Assembly (NCBI GenBank): GCA_018873225.1
Contig: JAEILZ010000003.1
Coordinates: 4,030,001-4,094,000 of the forward strand
Length of the DNA stretch: 64,000 nt
Source: [Phialemoniopsis] sp. UDSM-2020
Lineage: Eukaryota > Ascomycota > Sordariomycetes > Thyridiales > Thyridiaceae
Direction: 5' to 3'
The notes under the pieces: model-generated
Told to the model about the DNA's origin: nothing
Database searches by the model: none
Seen by the model: only the letters and a program-made list of their open reading frames with translations
Shown: positions 37,113-48,938 of the stretch, one piece after another
Position numbering within the stretch: position 1 is the first letter of the stretch
Layout: each line of letters opens with the position of its first letter
Position numbers and translations under genes: made by a program

Positions 37113-37896
37113 ACGGTGTTGGTAAAGGAACGGCATGGGCACGGTTTTTTTATCAAGCAATACCTCATACTAGGGCATGGGTCTTGCTTTCTCGTTGCAT
37201 TTGGCGTGGCAGTCATGGTACAGTAGTGGTATTATGCGCCGGCCTTGAGGCGGGCATTCACGAATGAAAAAAGGGAATTCCAAAAGTCAAATGCAACGGT
37301 CGGCGTTTTGTCATATGGTACCAACGATTACGTTCAATATCTTGTGTGCCCCGTGCTCTATTGTGTTGTCTGAGGTGGTCTTGGCCGATTTGTTTACAAA
37401 GGATGCCGGGTCCCGGATTGAACTCGGCTGCGAGCCCTATGTGCACCGAATACAACAGCAAAAGGAAGGTCAATGAGCTGACTGGCCGCTCGATTGAGTA
37501 AAAGCCTTTCCTACTACAAACTCGTGTTCGTTGTCACGAGGTGAGCAGGGAGCATCAGTCTTGCTCCTGTCCATAGATTTACTGGGACATGTGCCAGGTG
37601 GGCAGCGCCACATCCGCCACCCCGAAAGTCTGGGACGTACCACAAAGGGAAATGCCTAGGTACGGTATATGGAGGGTCCCCTCCCTAACAAGATCGTCTC
37701 GACGACATCAATAACAACTTTGCTATTATCCTACGATACTCTCGTTACATATTTGCTGATTATTTGATATCTGAGCTGCTAAACTCATTCCTTTGCTTGT
37801 TAAAAGCACATATAATACTCGGTCACAGCTTCTTTCCAGATTTGAGACTGCCTACAGGCAAGCCGTCATTCGTACTGAGCGATTGTGAAAGTGGCA
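37113..37896. other. Intergenic between RPS1 and Rab gene
   Basis: 780 bases, with the RPS1 3' UTR and Rab promoter. No gene seen. Confidence 0.5.
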
Positions 37897-38899
37897 ATGG
37901 TCCTCCCCCCGGAGGAGTTTCTGCCTTCACTCAAGATACTCATCATCGGCCCATCAAATGTTGGCAAGTCGGCTTGTAAGTAGATTCTCTCAAGTACAGG
38001 CGTGCTGTTGTAACGTGGTGTGATGAGACGTGTATCTTGTCTTTTACAGGAGCGTCGGGATGAATGAGTTCATGCTCACACTCTTTGCATCAGTGTTGAT
38101 GAGATATTGCGATGACCAATTCGACCCCGAGTCTTCCACTGCCACCATTGGCATCGATTCCAAGGTTCGCTATATCCTCTGAATGACACCGCTTTGAGAA
38201 GGATCAAACTGCTGACCATGAGTTCCTTGCGCGCCCCCCTAGGTCAAGAAGCTGTCTATTCATGGCAAGCATTTCCGGGTGAATATATTTGATACAGTAC
38301 GTTCTCCCAAAGCCCTTCTTATCTTGTGCCTCTTTGCACCTAGACTTGGCGCGACGCTGATACAACCGGGCAACCCGGCAGGCCGGCCAAGAGCGCTTCC
38401 GCACGCTCTCGACGAGCTACTACCGTGGCGCCCACGGCGTCATGCTCGTCTACGACATATCGAGCCGCGCCTCTTTCGACGCCATGGGCCGCTGGTTCGA
38501 CGAGGCCGAGGCCAACACGGCGCCCGAGACCGTTCTGTACCTCGTGCGTGTCCCTCTCTCTCTATCTCCTTGCCCTTATCTTGTTCCATCACACCTAACT
38601 TGTAATTGCTTGTGAAGGTCGGCTGCAAGCTCGACAAGGCCGAGGCGGGCCACCGCGCCGTGACCGCGGAGGAGGGCGCGCAGCTGGCCCGCGAGCACGG
38701 GGCGCTGTTCTGCGAGGCGAGCGCCAAGACGCGCGACGGCGTGCGCAGGGCGTTTGTCGAGCTCGTCGACGCCGTGGCGCGCAAGCCGGAGCTGGTCTCG
38801 GGCGAGGCGGCGCGTCGCAACCTCGACACGGTGCGGCTGCTGCGGAGGGAGGAGGAGGAGGCTCGGCAGCAGGGCGCCGGGGGCTGGTGTGCCTGCTGA
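37897..38899 (+). CDS. Rab18-like small GTPase with altered G4 motif
   Basis: Rab-family GTPase; its closest type by motif is Rab18 (lipid droplets, ER contacts), which is an inference. Five exons (37897-37975, 38094-38164, 38243-38296, 38382-38543, 38618-38899) give 215 residues. Seen: G1 GPSNVGKS (18-25), switch I TIGIDSK (Rab consensus IGVDFK, so Phe is Ser here), G3 [12 protein letters not shown] (67-78), Rab[14 protein letters not shown], and G5 CEASAK. G4 reads VGCKLD (residues 123-128) where almost all GTPases have NKxD or TKxD. The C-terminus is a GWCAC end, the CxC type that is doubly geranylgeranylated. Exon 5, which holds G4 onward, is GC-rich with repeated GAG/GCG codons. All four introns keep the frame. 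Confidence 0.92.
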
Positions 38900-39100
38900 T
38901 GTACGCTCCCCTCTGGCATGGTTTGTCATGATATCATCTTTCTCTTGTTTGATACCCTTATGATGAGTAGTAGATCGGTTTATTATGGAATATGAATACA
39001 TGGTATTTACAGAGTCTATGGCTTCTTTGGTTGATGTGTATGGTACAATGAGATTGCGGCGGATCTGTCTCTAGGGTTTGGAACACCGTCTTTTGATCTC

Positions 39101-40526
39101 TCACTCCCTCGGCTTCAGGAATCGTACAACAACTAGAGTAACAGCAACAGTCAGCCTTGGCTTTTCCACCATAAAACATGGCGGGCATAAAACCCAGACA
39201 CTCACCTTGCCTGAACTCCTCGGGCTTCTCCGAGATGACCCAGTGGCCGGCCTCGATGTCGGCGAGCTCGAAGCGCGGGAAGAACTGCCCGACGACGGGC
39301 AGCACCTCGTCGGGCACGTACTTGCTCTCGGTGCCCCGGACGAACAGGGCCCGGCCCCCGTACCGCACCTCGCCCGGGTTCTTGTAGGGGAAGTCGCCGA
39401 GGTGGTCGAGCGCCTTGGCCAGGATGCTCAGCGGCACGCGGAACTTGCGCGTCTTCTCCCCCGCGGGCTGGACCAGGTTGGTCAGGAGGAACTGGCGGAT
39501 CGGGAGGGACTTTTTTGTTTGTTCATGTGTGTCAGCTCTGACTAGGGATCTAGTGTTTTGCTCTTAGTCAAGAATGAAAGCTGTTACCTTCTCGTAGTCC
39601 TGGAGGATCTTGTCGGCGTCGGCCTGCTTGGTGACGCCGGCCTCCTCGACGCGCTTCATGCCCTGGATGTAGGTGCCGAAGCGGCCGATGAGGGCGGCGT
39701 CGACGGGCGCGTTGTCCACGGAGACGAGGTCCTGGACGAGCTCGGGCGACTGCAGGGCCAGGGTCATGGCCGTCTTGGCGCCCCTGGAGACATGACATTG
39801 TCAACACACATGGGATGCAGAGATGGACCTGCCCCCTTGGCAGCGGGCAGACAGTGGAAGGTCTTGGCGGGCCTGCTCGACTTACATGGAGTGGCCGATG
39901 ATGGTGGGCGTCTGAAGACCCTGCTCGTGGATGAAGTTGGCGACGTCCTCGGCTAAGGCTACGTAGTCGTGCCGAGGGACGTGTGGCGAGTCTCCGTGAT
40001 TCCGGAGATCCTATCCACGAGAAACCAACCGTATTTAGTGACTACCTTCAGATCGCAGAATAGCATGTGAAGAAAGGTGGAACGAATCCCGAAACTTACA
40101 AGGGCGTACACATGTCTTCCTAGATCACGCGCGAGCATCCTGTAAAGCAGCAACGCCGGCGAGGATCAGCATGAAGTAAAGTCACGCCATATCTCATCTT
40201 TAGTCGATCTGAACGTGCGGTTCATGGCCTAGCTGGCCTCCCATCGGGGGGCACACTCACTTGCTTATCGTCCGGTTGTTTTTCTTGGACCCGAACAGGC
40301 CATGCAGAAAGAGAATTGCATTGGTCTTGCTGTCGTACAGCGGCTTGGCCGGCTCGTGGATATCATATGACAACGAGACCGGCTTGTCACCTTGGCTGGA
40401 AAAGTGTCTGATGGTATATATTGTTGAGACCAAGGGACGTATGTGTACAGGTCTGGGATAGGAGAGGTGTCCTGCACGCCGGAGTGTTGCCGCGGAGGAC
40501 CGCGATAAAGCGGCTGGTGCCATCAT
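39101..40526 (-). CDS. ABHD11-like alpha/beta hydrolase, probably mitochondrial
   Basis: Serine hydrolase of the ABHD11 / yeast Imo32 group. Six exons (40526-40261, 40139-40100, 40010-39886, 39783-39588, 39509-39206, 39132-39101) give 320 residues. The first 45 residues are Arg/Ser-rich without acids (MMAPAALSRSSAATLRRAG), a likely mitochondrial presequence. Then: strand-turn ILFLHGLFGSKKN (oxyanion region), DLRNHGDSPH, nucleophile Ser in IIGHSMGAKTAM (split by intron 3 inside the Met codon), acid Asp in VDNAPVD or near GRALFVRGTES, and His in EAGHWV. The last exon carries only VVVRFLKPRE. Human ABHD11 protects the 2-oxoglutarate dehydrogenase lipoyl group; whether this holds here is unknown. 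Two ATGs are adjacent at the start and the first is used. Confidence 0.93.
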
Positions 40527-41040
40527 GAAAGAGTCAGAGGAGGCCTCTGTACTATCGAGGTCTCACCACCGCTCTTGATTGATCTAAGCTTGGATGCAAT
40601 GCGAGTGAATGGATGAATGAGCATCTCGAGAAATTTGGCGCGTAAGCCACACCTTGAAACAATCCTAGACTGTTGTGGCGTGCATATGTGGGTCGCAGAG
40701 GTCAACATCTCTTTGAGCCTTGTCCGGAGTACAGTACACGGTGTAAGTGGAAGGAATAAGGGAGATGAAGCGGAGGATTTCGTAAATATTCAATTTCCAA
40801 TTCAATGTCCTTTTCAGAGAGGATTTGTCAGTCTAGGAATTATGGACAAGAAGAAAGCCTAGGAACGCCCTGTGCTCGAGCACATAATGATAAACGCCAT
40901 TGCCGGTAATACTGGAGCCGCCTTTTGATGCGTCCATTGCCTCCCATAACCTCCCATAGCCCATCCGAGCGCATTAGTATGATACCAGGAAGAAACAACA
41001 CCGAATAACAAAACACAATCTCTCGGGACTAGCTGGTGGA
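40527..41040. other. Intergenic between ABHD11-like and ECM14
   Basis: 514 bases: the ABHD11-like promoter and ECM14 3' UTR. No gene seen. Confidence 0.5.
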
Positions 41041-42705
41041 TCACCTCCTGTGTCTCCGCCGCCTCAGCTCGATCCAGTTATCCTCCTCGGGGTAATCTAG
41101 TGGTGCTTGTTGGGGCATGGGGCTCTCAACATCCACTTCGAGATGCTTCTCGATACCGTTGTTACCGAGCAAGAAGTCACCGAAGTACTTGACGGCGTCA
41201 AACATTTCTTCCCCGGTCGGCACGATCTCGTCGCTGGGCAGCAGGAAGCCGTAGCTCCCCGTGTCCCGTAGCTTGATCTGGTAGCTGTACTTGGCCCTAA
41301 CTTCGTGGTAGAACCAGTCAATTGCCGAGCCACCGCTTGGTTCGACACGCACATGGGTGTCGTCCTCTTCTGTGGCTGTGACAACCCCTTCACAGGCCGA
41401 GGTCACTCCGTAATTCTCGCCCGAGGAAAGCCGGATGGCCTTGGCAATGCCGACAGCAAGTTCTTGCAGGTTCTCGAGGTTGTTTGGGTGTTTGTGGCAC
41501 GAGTATGCGTAAGGAAATAGAACCTGCTGCGAATAGGAGTGCAGATCGAGGTAACCAACAAATTTAACATTGTTATGTTGGGTTTGGTTCCTGGTCCAGT
41601 CCGCCAGCGCCAGCGCCTCAACGGCTTGGAAAGGGGCATCGCCACCGTAGCTCTCGGAGCATGGTTCACCGTTAGTGTTGTTCCACCCGACCCCAAACGC
41701 GTGGTCTAGGTCAAAACCGCGACAGAATCTCATGGTGGTATTCTGTCTTGATTTTCTCCAGAGCCTGTCAGTTTGCCATGTGTACTCATAGCCGTCAGGG
41801 TTGAGGGTCGGCACCAGAATGATGTCGAAGTGCTGAAGGAACTTGGTGATCATCTTCTCTTTGCCGTAAGCAGAGATAAGAGACCAAGTCAGGTAGTTGA
41901 CCGTGCTAATGGAAATCCACTCGCGAGCATGGAAACCACCGGTAATGAGTATCGTCTTCCTCGCCTGCTTCTTCCCATTGTCAACGCCAAGGGTTTCCCC
42001 GAGGCGTACGCCATAGATTTCCCGCCCTTCAAAAGATTGGCCGACGGAAATCGTTTCCACGAGTGAAGGAAACATGGACTCCAACAACTTCATCCACCGG
42101 TTGATGACAGCGAGAGGTTGGTAGTCTTGGAAGAAGATGTTTTCGACGCCATCACGCAGAATAGTAGACATTCTAGACTCGTCAAGAGTAGGTTTCGCAC
42201 GGGATTTTGACGGATATGTCGCCCATACTGCAGACGAGAGGTCCGGGATCAAGGTCGAGAATGATCTCTGCAGACTGCTGGGCAGGAGACTCAGGAGGCT
42301 GGAAACATCGTCTTTGTGTAATCGTATATCGACAAAGTTATTTGTGAGTGCCCAGACGTCCAGAAACAGGCGCTCCGCCGCCTCGGATAGCGCGGTCTCT
42401 TCCTCGGGTGCCGTGACATTGAATCGCAAGACGGTTTCGTGGGCGTAGCGTGCTTTCTGCGAGGGGCCTTGAGCCCCATGGGAAGGGGTCGTCTTGGATG
42501 GCCGGCCGAAGATGAACTCGATCGTGCTGTCGCGGAGCCAGGTGATGAATGGGAAGACGCCATTGTGGTGAGCGGCGCCATGTTCATGTGAAAGCCGAAC
42601 GCCGGAGGCCTCAACGAAACCCGGCGCAAAAGCGACGAACGGCAAGAGTGCCGCAAGCAGCCATGCAAGGGACGGCCGATGCATTGTGCGCAGTGGGCTT
42701 GTCAC
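41041..42705 (-). CDS. ECM14: Inactive metallocarboxypeptidase-like protein ECM14
   Basis: Secretory-pathway pseudopeptidase of family M14 linked to cell wall organisation. A single exon of 554 residues: signal sequence (hydrophobic core about residues 13-30); an activation-peptide-like region (about 85-170); and a carboxypeptidase fold (about 200-515) with zinc ligands His259 and Glu262 in GGFHAREW and His389 in YLDLHSY. The catalytic Glu, expected before LRDTG, is Lys (IKLRDTG, residue 478), and the usual DLNRN substrate-binding segment reads DLDHA. These changes are the known signature of ECM14, so loss of peptidase activity is expected and not a recent defect. N-glycosylation sites (NTT, NQT) fit secretion. 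The C-terminus is basic (RRRRHRR). An in-frame ATG at 42684 could also be used. The 1.7-kb upstream gap is shared with the divergent Arf-GEF gene. Confidence 0.95.
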   Translation of the reverse strand: MTSPLRTMHRPSLAWLLAALLPFVAFAPGFVEASGVRLSHEHGAAHHNGVFPFITWLRDSTIEFIFGRPSKTTPSHGAQGPSQKARYAHETVLRFNVTAPEEETALSEAAERLFLDVWALTNNFVDIRLHKDDVSSLLSLLPSSLQRSFSTLIPDLSSAVWATYPSKSRAKPTLDESRMSTILRDGVENIFFQDYQPLAVINRWMKLLESMFPSLVETISVGQSFEGREIYGVRLGETLGVDNGKKQARKTILITGGFHAREWISISTVNYLTWSLISAYGKEKMITKFLQHFDIILVPTLNPDGYEYTWQTDRLWRKSRQNTTMRFCRGFDLDHAFGVGWNNTNGEPCSESYGGDAPFQAVEALALADWTRNQTQHNNVKFVGYLDLHSYSQQVLFPYAYSCHKHPNNLENLQELAVGIAKAIRLSSGENYGVTSACEGVVTATEEDDTHVRVEPSGGSAIDWFYHEVRAKYSYQIKLRDTGSYGFLLPSDEIVPTGEEMFDAVKYFGDFLLGNNGIEKHLEVDVESPMPQQAPLDYPEEDNWIELRRRRHRR

Positions 42706-44394
42706 TGGTTTGAGATCTGCCGCAGTTGTTGATTTGTACTGAGATCCATCCGTGGGATAATGGACAATCTGGAATGACGATAGAATGCTGACCTATGTTA
42801 TGCTTGTTGGGGGAGGGGCAGGTGATGGGATGTGGTCCGGGCTAGCTGGACAAAAAAGTAGCTGCCTGGCGCATATTCAAGTTCAGGGCATCTGATAGCT
42901 GTGGCTACTTCGTACGTGCTGTTAAAGCGGGACGGGCCCAGCCAAACCGGCATTTCCTGCCCCTCTTGTCAATTCAATGTTTTCTGGCCAGGAGAAAGCA
43001 AGCTAGATGGCAGGCTAGACCGAGACAGGTCTGGAGGCATCTGGCTTGACGATGTACGAAGTAAGGTACCTAAGTAGGTAGCTCTTGATGTAGACTTTGA
43101 TCTTGCGGCCCATGCAAGTAAATTCCTACTTACCAGGTACGTATAATCCATACTGCTCGAGTTACCTAGGTATCTTACAGATTACTTACAGATATCGTTG
43201 GAAAAACAGATTTTGGGGTAAGTGGGACATAATATTAGAGCCATCATTTGGATTTGCAAACCGGTCCAAGCCCGCTCCAAGTCATCCAGTCCTGGAGAGA
43301 GGGTTATCCCACTCTCTAAACTATCCCCTGACAAGAGCAGCAGGTCAAAGTTGCCAAGATAGACGCGTACGGAGTACGAAGGCAAGGAAGGGTTCAGCAC
43401 ATGGCTGGCTGGTCTTGGAGCGGGCTGAAGGCTGAGCACTGCTGTCCTGGTCGATTTTAATCTCACAATGATACCAGACTCCGCTTTGAATCCTGGCTCG
43501 TGGGAAGGATGGATTGACAACTCTCCCTCACTGGTCCAAAGCCCCCAAATCAGCCTCTGATCCTGGCTCAACCCCATGAATAGCAAAAGTAGCTGGCAGC
43601 TTTTGGATATGATAAGCCCGCTCACCAGTCCCCAGCGCACTCTGTTGAACGCTCCTTAACATGACCGAGCCGACCGATGTTCTCCACAAGGAGTCGTCAT
43701 CATCCAACTCTCAGCAAGTGGAAACAGGTGGAAATCCGGATACGATGCATCTCAACCAGATGGAGTACGGAGTACTGGCTACAATAGACGCGTACTTATG
43801 TTTATTTTTTTTTTTTTGAAAAGACCGGTTCTGATCCTCACCAGACTTGTTGTCGCGGCTTCGATGGAAGCTTTTTTAGTTCTAGAAACTCGTACCAGCC
43901 TCCACTTTGCCAGCCATTGAAGTTTAGTGAGGCATGGGTACACCCTCCCCCCTGCTCCCGGTGCCCCCGCCCCCCTTTTACAGCGTGCCATAGCAAGTTA
44001 GCAGCGCATCCGGAACATTTTTGGCAGCTGTGCATTACTATGTAGAATGCTGTACGTAGGATTGGCAGTCCCAGCGCTGACAGTCAGCGCCGCCCATGTC
44101 TGTAGGACTGTAGTAGTGCGATTGCTTGCTGTCCGCCCTCTGCCATTCTTTTCTGCCATCCTTTCGCGATACCAAAGATCCAAACCGTTCAGAACCCGAT
44201 CCTGCATCTTTTGACTTCCTGCTTTTGTCATCTGCGATTTGTACATCTCTCGTTTCGTCTAGCATATGGAGTACTGAAGCAAGAGCATTGCAGAGCTGGT
44301 AGGGAGAACGCATCGAGAGGCGGCTGCCATGCTCGTTTCACTCTCTCTCCGCTTCGTAGGATGATCGCCAGCATCCGCGCCCAACCAGTTCATC
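42706..44394. promoter_or_regulatory. Divergent promoter region, ECM14 (-) and Sec7-PH gene (+)
   Basis: 1.69 kb without a gene. Contains two exact TACGGAGTA copies (43368-43376, 43766-43774), a TACCTAGGTA palindrome (43163-43172) within a patch of related TACCTA/TAGGTA words (about 43060-43175), and a long T-run near 43803-43818. Confidence 0.5.
43368..43376 (+). repeat. TACGGAGTA intergenic motif, copy 3 of 4
   Basis: Exact copies of this 9-mer or its complement TACTCCGTA are at 3401-3409, 3916-3924, 43368-43376 and 43766-43774, all outside genes. About 0.5 copies would be expected by chance in 64 kb on both strands. Confidence 0.6.
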
Positions 44395-47300
44395 ATGCCG
44401 TTTCTTCGCAGACGCGGCGTCATGGCCAGCGAGTCTGATATGCGCCGACACACACTATTTCCTGTCACTCATTCAACACCGAAACAACCCCCCAGGGCCG
44501 ATCCGGCCCTCGCCGAAGACGACTCTCGAGACGACTCGCTCGACGAAGCTCCCGCTCCCCAAGTCCCCGCGCCTCCTGTCACGCCCCCAAATGACAGTCC
44601 ATCCTCTAGTCATGTCGCCATGTCCATCGACGACCCCATCAGCCGGCCTGAGTCGCCGCCTATCCAGGAGGAAACTCCCAAACATCGCCGCTTCTCCATG
44701 CTAAGGTTTCGCAATGCTTCCGACTCGCAATTGGCTACCCGGGCCAAGCAGATGGCTCAAGCTGAAAAGCCCCCGCCACTTCCTCAACGTATGTTCCCTT
44801 TGCAGAGCCATGCCGCGTGTGTGTGGCAGCGGCAGCATAGGTCTCCCCAATTCTGACCCTCTCTATAGCTCCCGAAATCATCACAACCGCCCCAACCGTG
44901 GACTTCATGCCTCAGAAAAAGCAGTCTTTTCTTAAACTGTCGACGCGTATGCGAAAGTCTGGTGAACTACCTCGAGACGAGACCGACGGGTATAGCAGTT
45001 TGAGGCTGTCAAAGAAGGACCGGAGGAGAACACTGGCAAACCAGAACTCGTTCTTCAACGGAAAGCAATCTGTTTCTTTTGAGGAGCCCGATCGACAGGG
45101 CGAACATGGTGACGATAGTGTTCCGTCATTGGCTGTGCCTAACCACAGGCTGTCCGAGTCTTCGAGGTCAGAAGCTAGCTGGGGCGATCACAGCACACAC
45201 AGTGGTCTCACCTCCGCTGCATCATCTTTCTTTCGAATACCACGGCGGAAGCAGAAGCAGCCGGAACCGCTATTCCCAATATCACATCTGCAGAAAGGGA
45301 AAAGCACAGTATCTGGCGACCCCTATGCTTCCAATCCATCCTTGGCCCCCGAGAGCCCACAGTCTGTCAGAGCCAGTACATCGTCAAGGATATCTGGCCT
45401 GGGAAACCATGAAACGCCGACTCAGGCACGACCTTCGACGGGCAAAGAGCGCCCACACCCTTCACCAGCTCGAGCACTGTTCCAAAAGTCCAATGCCTCA
45501 CCAGCTACAGCTTTGTTCCGCCCGAGCTCGAGGAATTCGGGCACGTCGTCCCCAACACGCGCACCACCACATTTACGGGGCAGGTCGTCGACAATGAGCT
45601 CGCTGGGGCACGAGTCTCTGGATGACCGCTTAGCTCCCCCTACCACCCGCACCTCCTCATCCACCGGCAGGAAGAGTTTCGGCGACTTGCTGGGCCTGAG
45701 TCGGTTGAGACAGAATTCCGACCTGGGCTCGGGGAGACATGGGTCTTTGACACCGGCCACACCGGGATCAAACACTTCCAAGAACAACTCGTTGCAGCTC
45801 CCTAGAGATTCGGTTGTTGTCCCTGAGCGACGGGATGACGACACTCCTGCCAAGTATCTTGCTCGGCTCGAGGAGGTCATTAGCAGAAGTTTGATAGCCA
45901 GTGTTCTATCAAAAGCTACTGATACCTTCTCCCAATCTGTGCTCCGAAGTTACATGAGAACCTTCAGTTTCTTCGGGGACCCCATGGACATGGCGATCCG
46001 AAAGCTTCTCATGGAGGCAGAATTACCGAAAGAAACGCAGCAGATTGATCGCTGTCTGCAATCTTTCGCGAACCGGTACCACGAATGCAACCCGGGCATC
46101 TATTCGTCGCCGGACCAGGCGTATTTCATCGCCTTTTCACTCCTCATTCTGCACACAGATGTTTTCAACAAGAACAACAAGTACAAGATGCAGAAGGCGG
46201 ATTATCTCAAGAACACCCGCGGCGAGGGGATTTTTGATGAGATCCTTGAGGTCTTCTACGACAATATTACCTATACCCCATTCATCCATGTCGAGGATGA
46301 TATCGATATTACTGGCGAGCGGTCTGGGGCGAGCAAAAACAAGAAGAAATCAATCTTCCAGAACGGGACTCCCGACGTCAAGAAAGCTTCCAAGGAACCG
46401 ATAGATCCTTACACGCTGATCATAGACAACAAGCTCGACATTCTACGGCCAAACCTGAGGGAGGTCATGTATGTGGAGGATCCTTATGGGTACTTGGGAA
46501 CGGCCAAGAGCTTGAACCTGAAAGAACTGCAAAAGACTTTCTTCAGAACTGGTGTGCTACAAATCGTCTCGGCCCGCTCGCGTCCAGATGCCTTTATGAC
46601 AGAAAAGACGGTGACCAACCCAGAAGAGGCGCATCCTGGTATAGTCGACATCAAAGTCACGAAAGTCGGGCTTCTGTGGCGCAAGGACGTCAAGAAGAAG
46701 AAGACCAGGTCTCCTTGGCAAGAATGGGGTGCAGTCCTCACTGGAGCACAACTCTACTTCTTCCGCAACACAGCCTGGATCAAGAACCTGATGCACCAGT
46801 ATGAGACACATATCAAGCACGAGAACGATGGAGTGCCGGTCATCTTCAAGCCGCCGCTGGACAACTTCAAGCCAGATGCGCTGATGTCGACTGATGGCGC
46901 TGTTGCCCTGTTGGACTCGACTTACAAGAAGCACAAGAATGCCTTCTTGTATGTAAGGCATGGCGGCTTCGAAGAAGTCTTGCTCGCTGACAACGAGGAG
47001 GAGATGAATGACTGGCTTGCCAAGTTGAATTATGCCGCTGCCTTCCGAACGTCTGGCGTTCGGATGCGAGGTGTAGTCGGTGGTAACTATGAGGGTCAGA
47101 ATCGCAGAGCATTGAGACGCCTCGATACAGACGCGAATTCTCAATCAGTGCAGACTCCAACTGGTGAGGTTACTATCACAAGAAGCCGAATAGACCAGAA
47201 GATGGCCCAGGACATACTGACGGCCCGTCGGGACGCCATGATGCAAAAGGTTACGGAGGCCAACGAGAAATTGGCTCAAGAGGAGAAGAAACTCGATGAA

Positions 47301-48938
47301 CAACTGAGGAACGCACGCCACTTGCAGATTCTGGCCCCGGTTCAGCCGAAAACTCGGGAACAAATGCTGCTCTCGGCTGCCCGTATGGCGGCGCAATTGA
47401 AGTGGACGCGGATGGAGAGTTGGAGGATCAAGTGCCACCGAGATATCCTGATCTTGGACCTTGAAGAGGAGCAGCAGTTGATGGGGTTGCCTCCTCTTAA
47501 CATCCTTGGCAGCACTTCGCCAGAGAAAGCATCGGCCATCCCTCGAGACGACTCCAAAGCCAGCACCATTGAGCAGCCAACTGCCCAGTCTCCCCCAAGC
47601 ACTGCCCTTCAACGCACCTCTACAGCCGGTGCACCGTCAGAGAACGATTCTCCAGTCTCAGATGTGTTCCAGACTCCACCTACAAGTGCAACGGCCCAGA
47701 CTTTCCACCGCCACAAGCCATCGTGGGAGACAGCTTCTATGGGCCTGCCTCACGAGAGTATCAGGAAATCGTCGGTTTCCAGTGCTGTCTCCTCTGCTGG
47801 GCGATCCATCACCGCAACCCCTCCTCGTAAGATTGCAAGTGCTGGATCGACATCAGACAAGCCACGCCTCCAGGAACAGGCAGCCGATGAGGAGGATGCA
47901 GACGAGCGAGACCTGCTTGAACAGGCAGGACTTCTCGAAGCATCGCCATCTCGGCAGAGAGTGAAGAGGATTCCTTCATCCGTGGGTGAAGATGTTGACG
48001 CACCTGAATATCAGGCAGGGAATGGATCTGCTGAGAAGCTGGATCGCAGCAAGATCCGTCGCAGCCTGCAGCGTACGTTACGGGAGGGCGCCGGCCACTT
48101 ATCGCACCACAGGAGTCGTAGGACCCGAGAGACTACCACGGGCGGTGCTTCTGAAGATTCTGCTCCCGAAACCAGTATGCTCACCCGAGGCACTGGCTCG
48201 TTCGTCGTCCACGGGAAGAAGGCTTCTGTTATCAACTTTGGCGGTGATCTACACGGTGGCCTCTCTCCTGATGAACGCCTCAGACAGCGCAAATCCCAAC
48301 AGGGAGTTCCGCAGGCGCAAGACACACCTACGGCTGCACCCGCGGCTGCGTCCACATCCCCAGTTCTCACTGACAGCAGCACGATGGGTGACTTTCACGC
48401 TGCTCTGAAGTCCCACCGTGACCGCCCGCGCCGCGAATCCGCAGCGAGTGCGAGCACAGCCACGGCGCGCAGTTTCCAGGAGTTACATAGGAAGTACTCT
48501 ACTGCGCAAGCAGCCAAGATCGGTGGCCCCAGCGCGGGCCTCGTCGTGCCCTCGGACGAGGACAGCGACGCGGCCATCAGCTTCTCCGACGGGCACAGGA
48601 CGCCGCTGCCCCCGATCGAGGGCGAGCAGGAATTACAGCTGCCGTCCATTATCACCGAGAGGGGCCAGCTAGACGACGACGAAGATACAAATGATGATGA
48701 TCGCAACGACGACAGCAGTGATGACGACAGTGACGACGACTTTCGCAGCCCGCTCGCGACCGCGGCCTTGCGGGCCCAGTTCTTCACGCCGGAGCCCCCC
48801 GCGACGCCCGAGCCTGTGACAGCAAAGAAGAGGCAGGACAGCGACAGCGACGACGAGCAAGACGAGTCGCCCGTGGCGGGCCGCCAGGACAAAGGGAAAC
48901 AGCTGGCCAACCCTCCGCCGCAGCTTGCTGTCAGCTAA
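44395..48938 (+). CDS. SYT1: Sec7-PH guanine nucleotide exchange factor (Syt1-type Arf-GEF)
   Basis: Exchange factor for Arf-family GTPases at the late Golgi; yeast Syt1 acts on Arf/Arl1. Two exons (44395-44788, 44869-48938) give 1487 residues. Order: a disordered Ser/Pro-rich half (about 1-450); a Sec7 domain (about 455-605) with the catalytic glutamate in LPKETQQIDR and the ILHTDVFNKNNKYKM helix; a PH domain (about 720-860) for phosphoinositides; a short coiled coil (about 905-945); and a long disordered tail with very acidic Asp runs and SP sites. The intron joins PPLPQ to PPEIITTAP; reading into it instead stops quickly. The start ATG is the first in frame (MPFLRRRGVMASE). The domain order Sec7-PH with long tails fits Syt1 better than Sec7/Gea. 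Confidence 0.93.
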
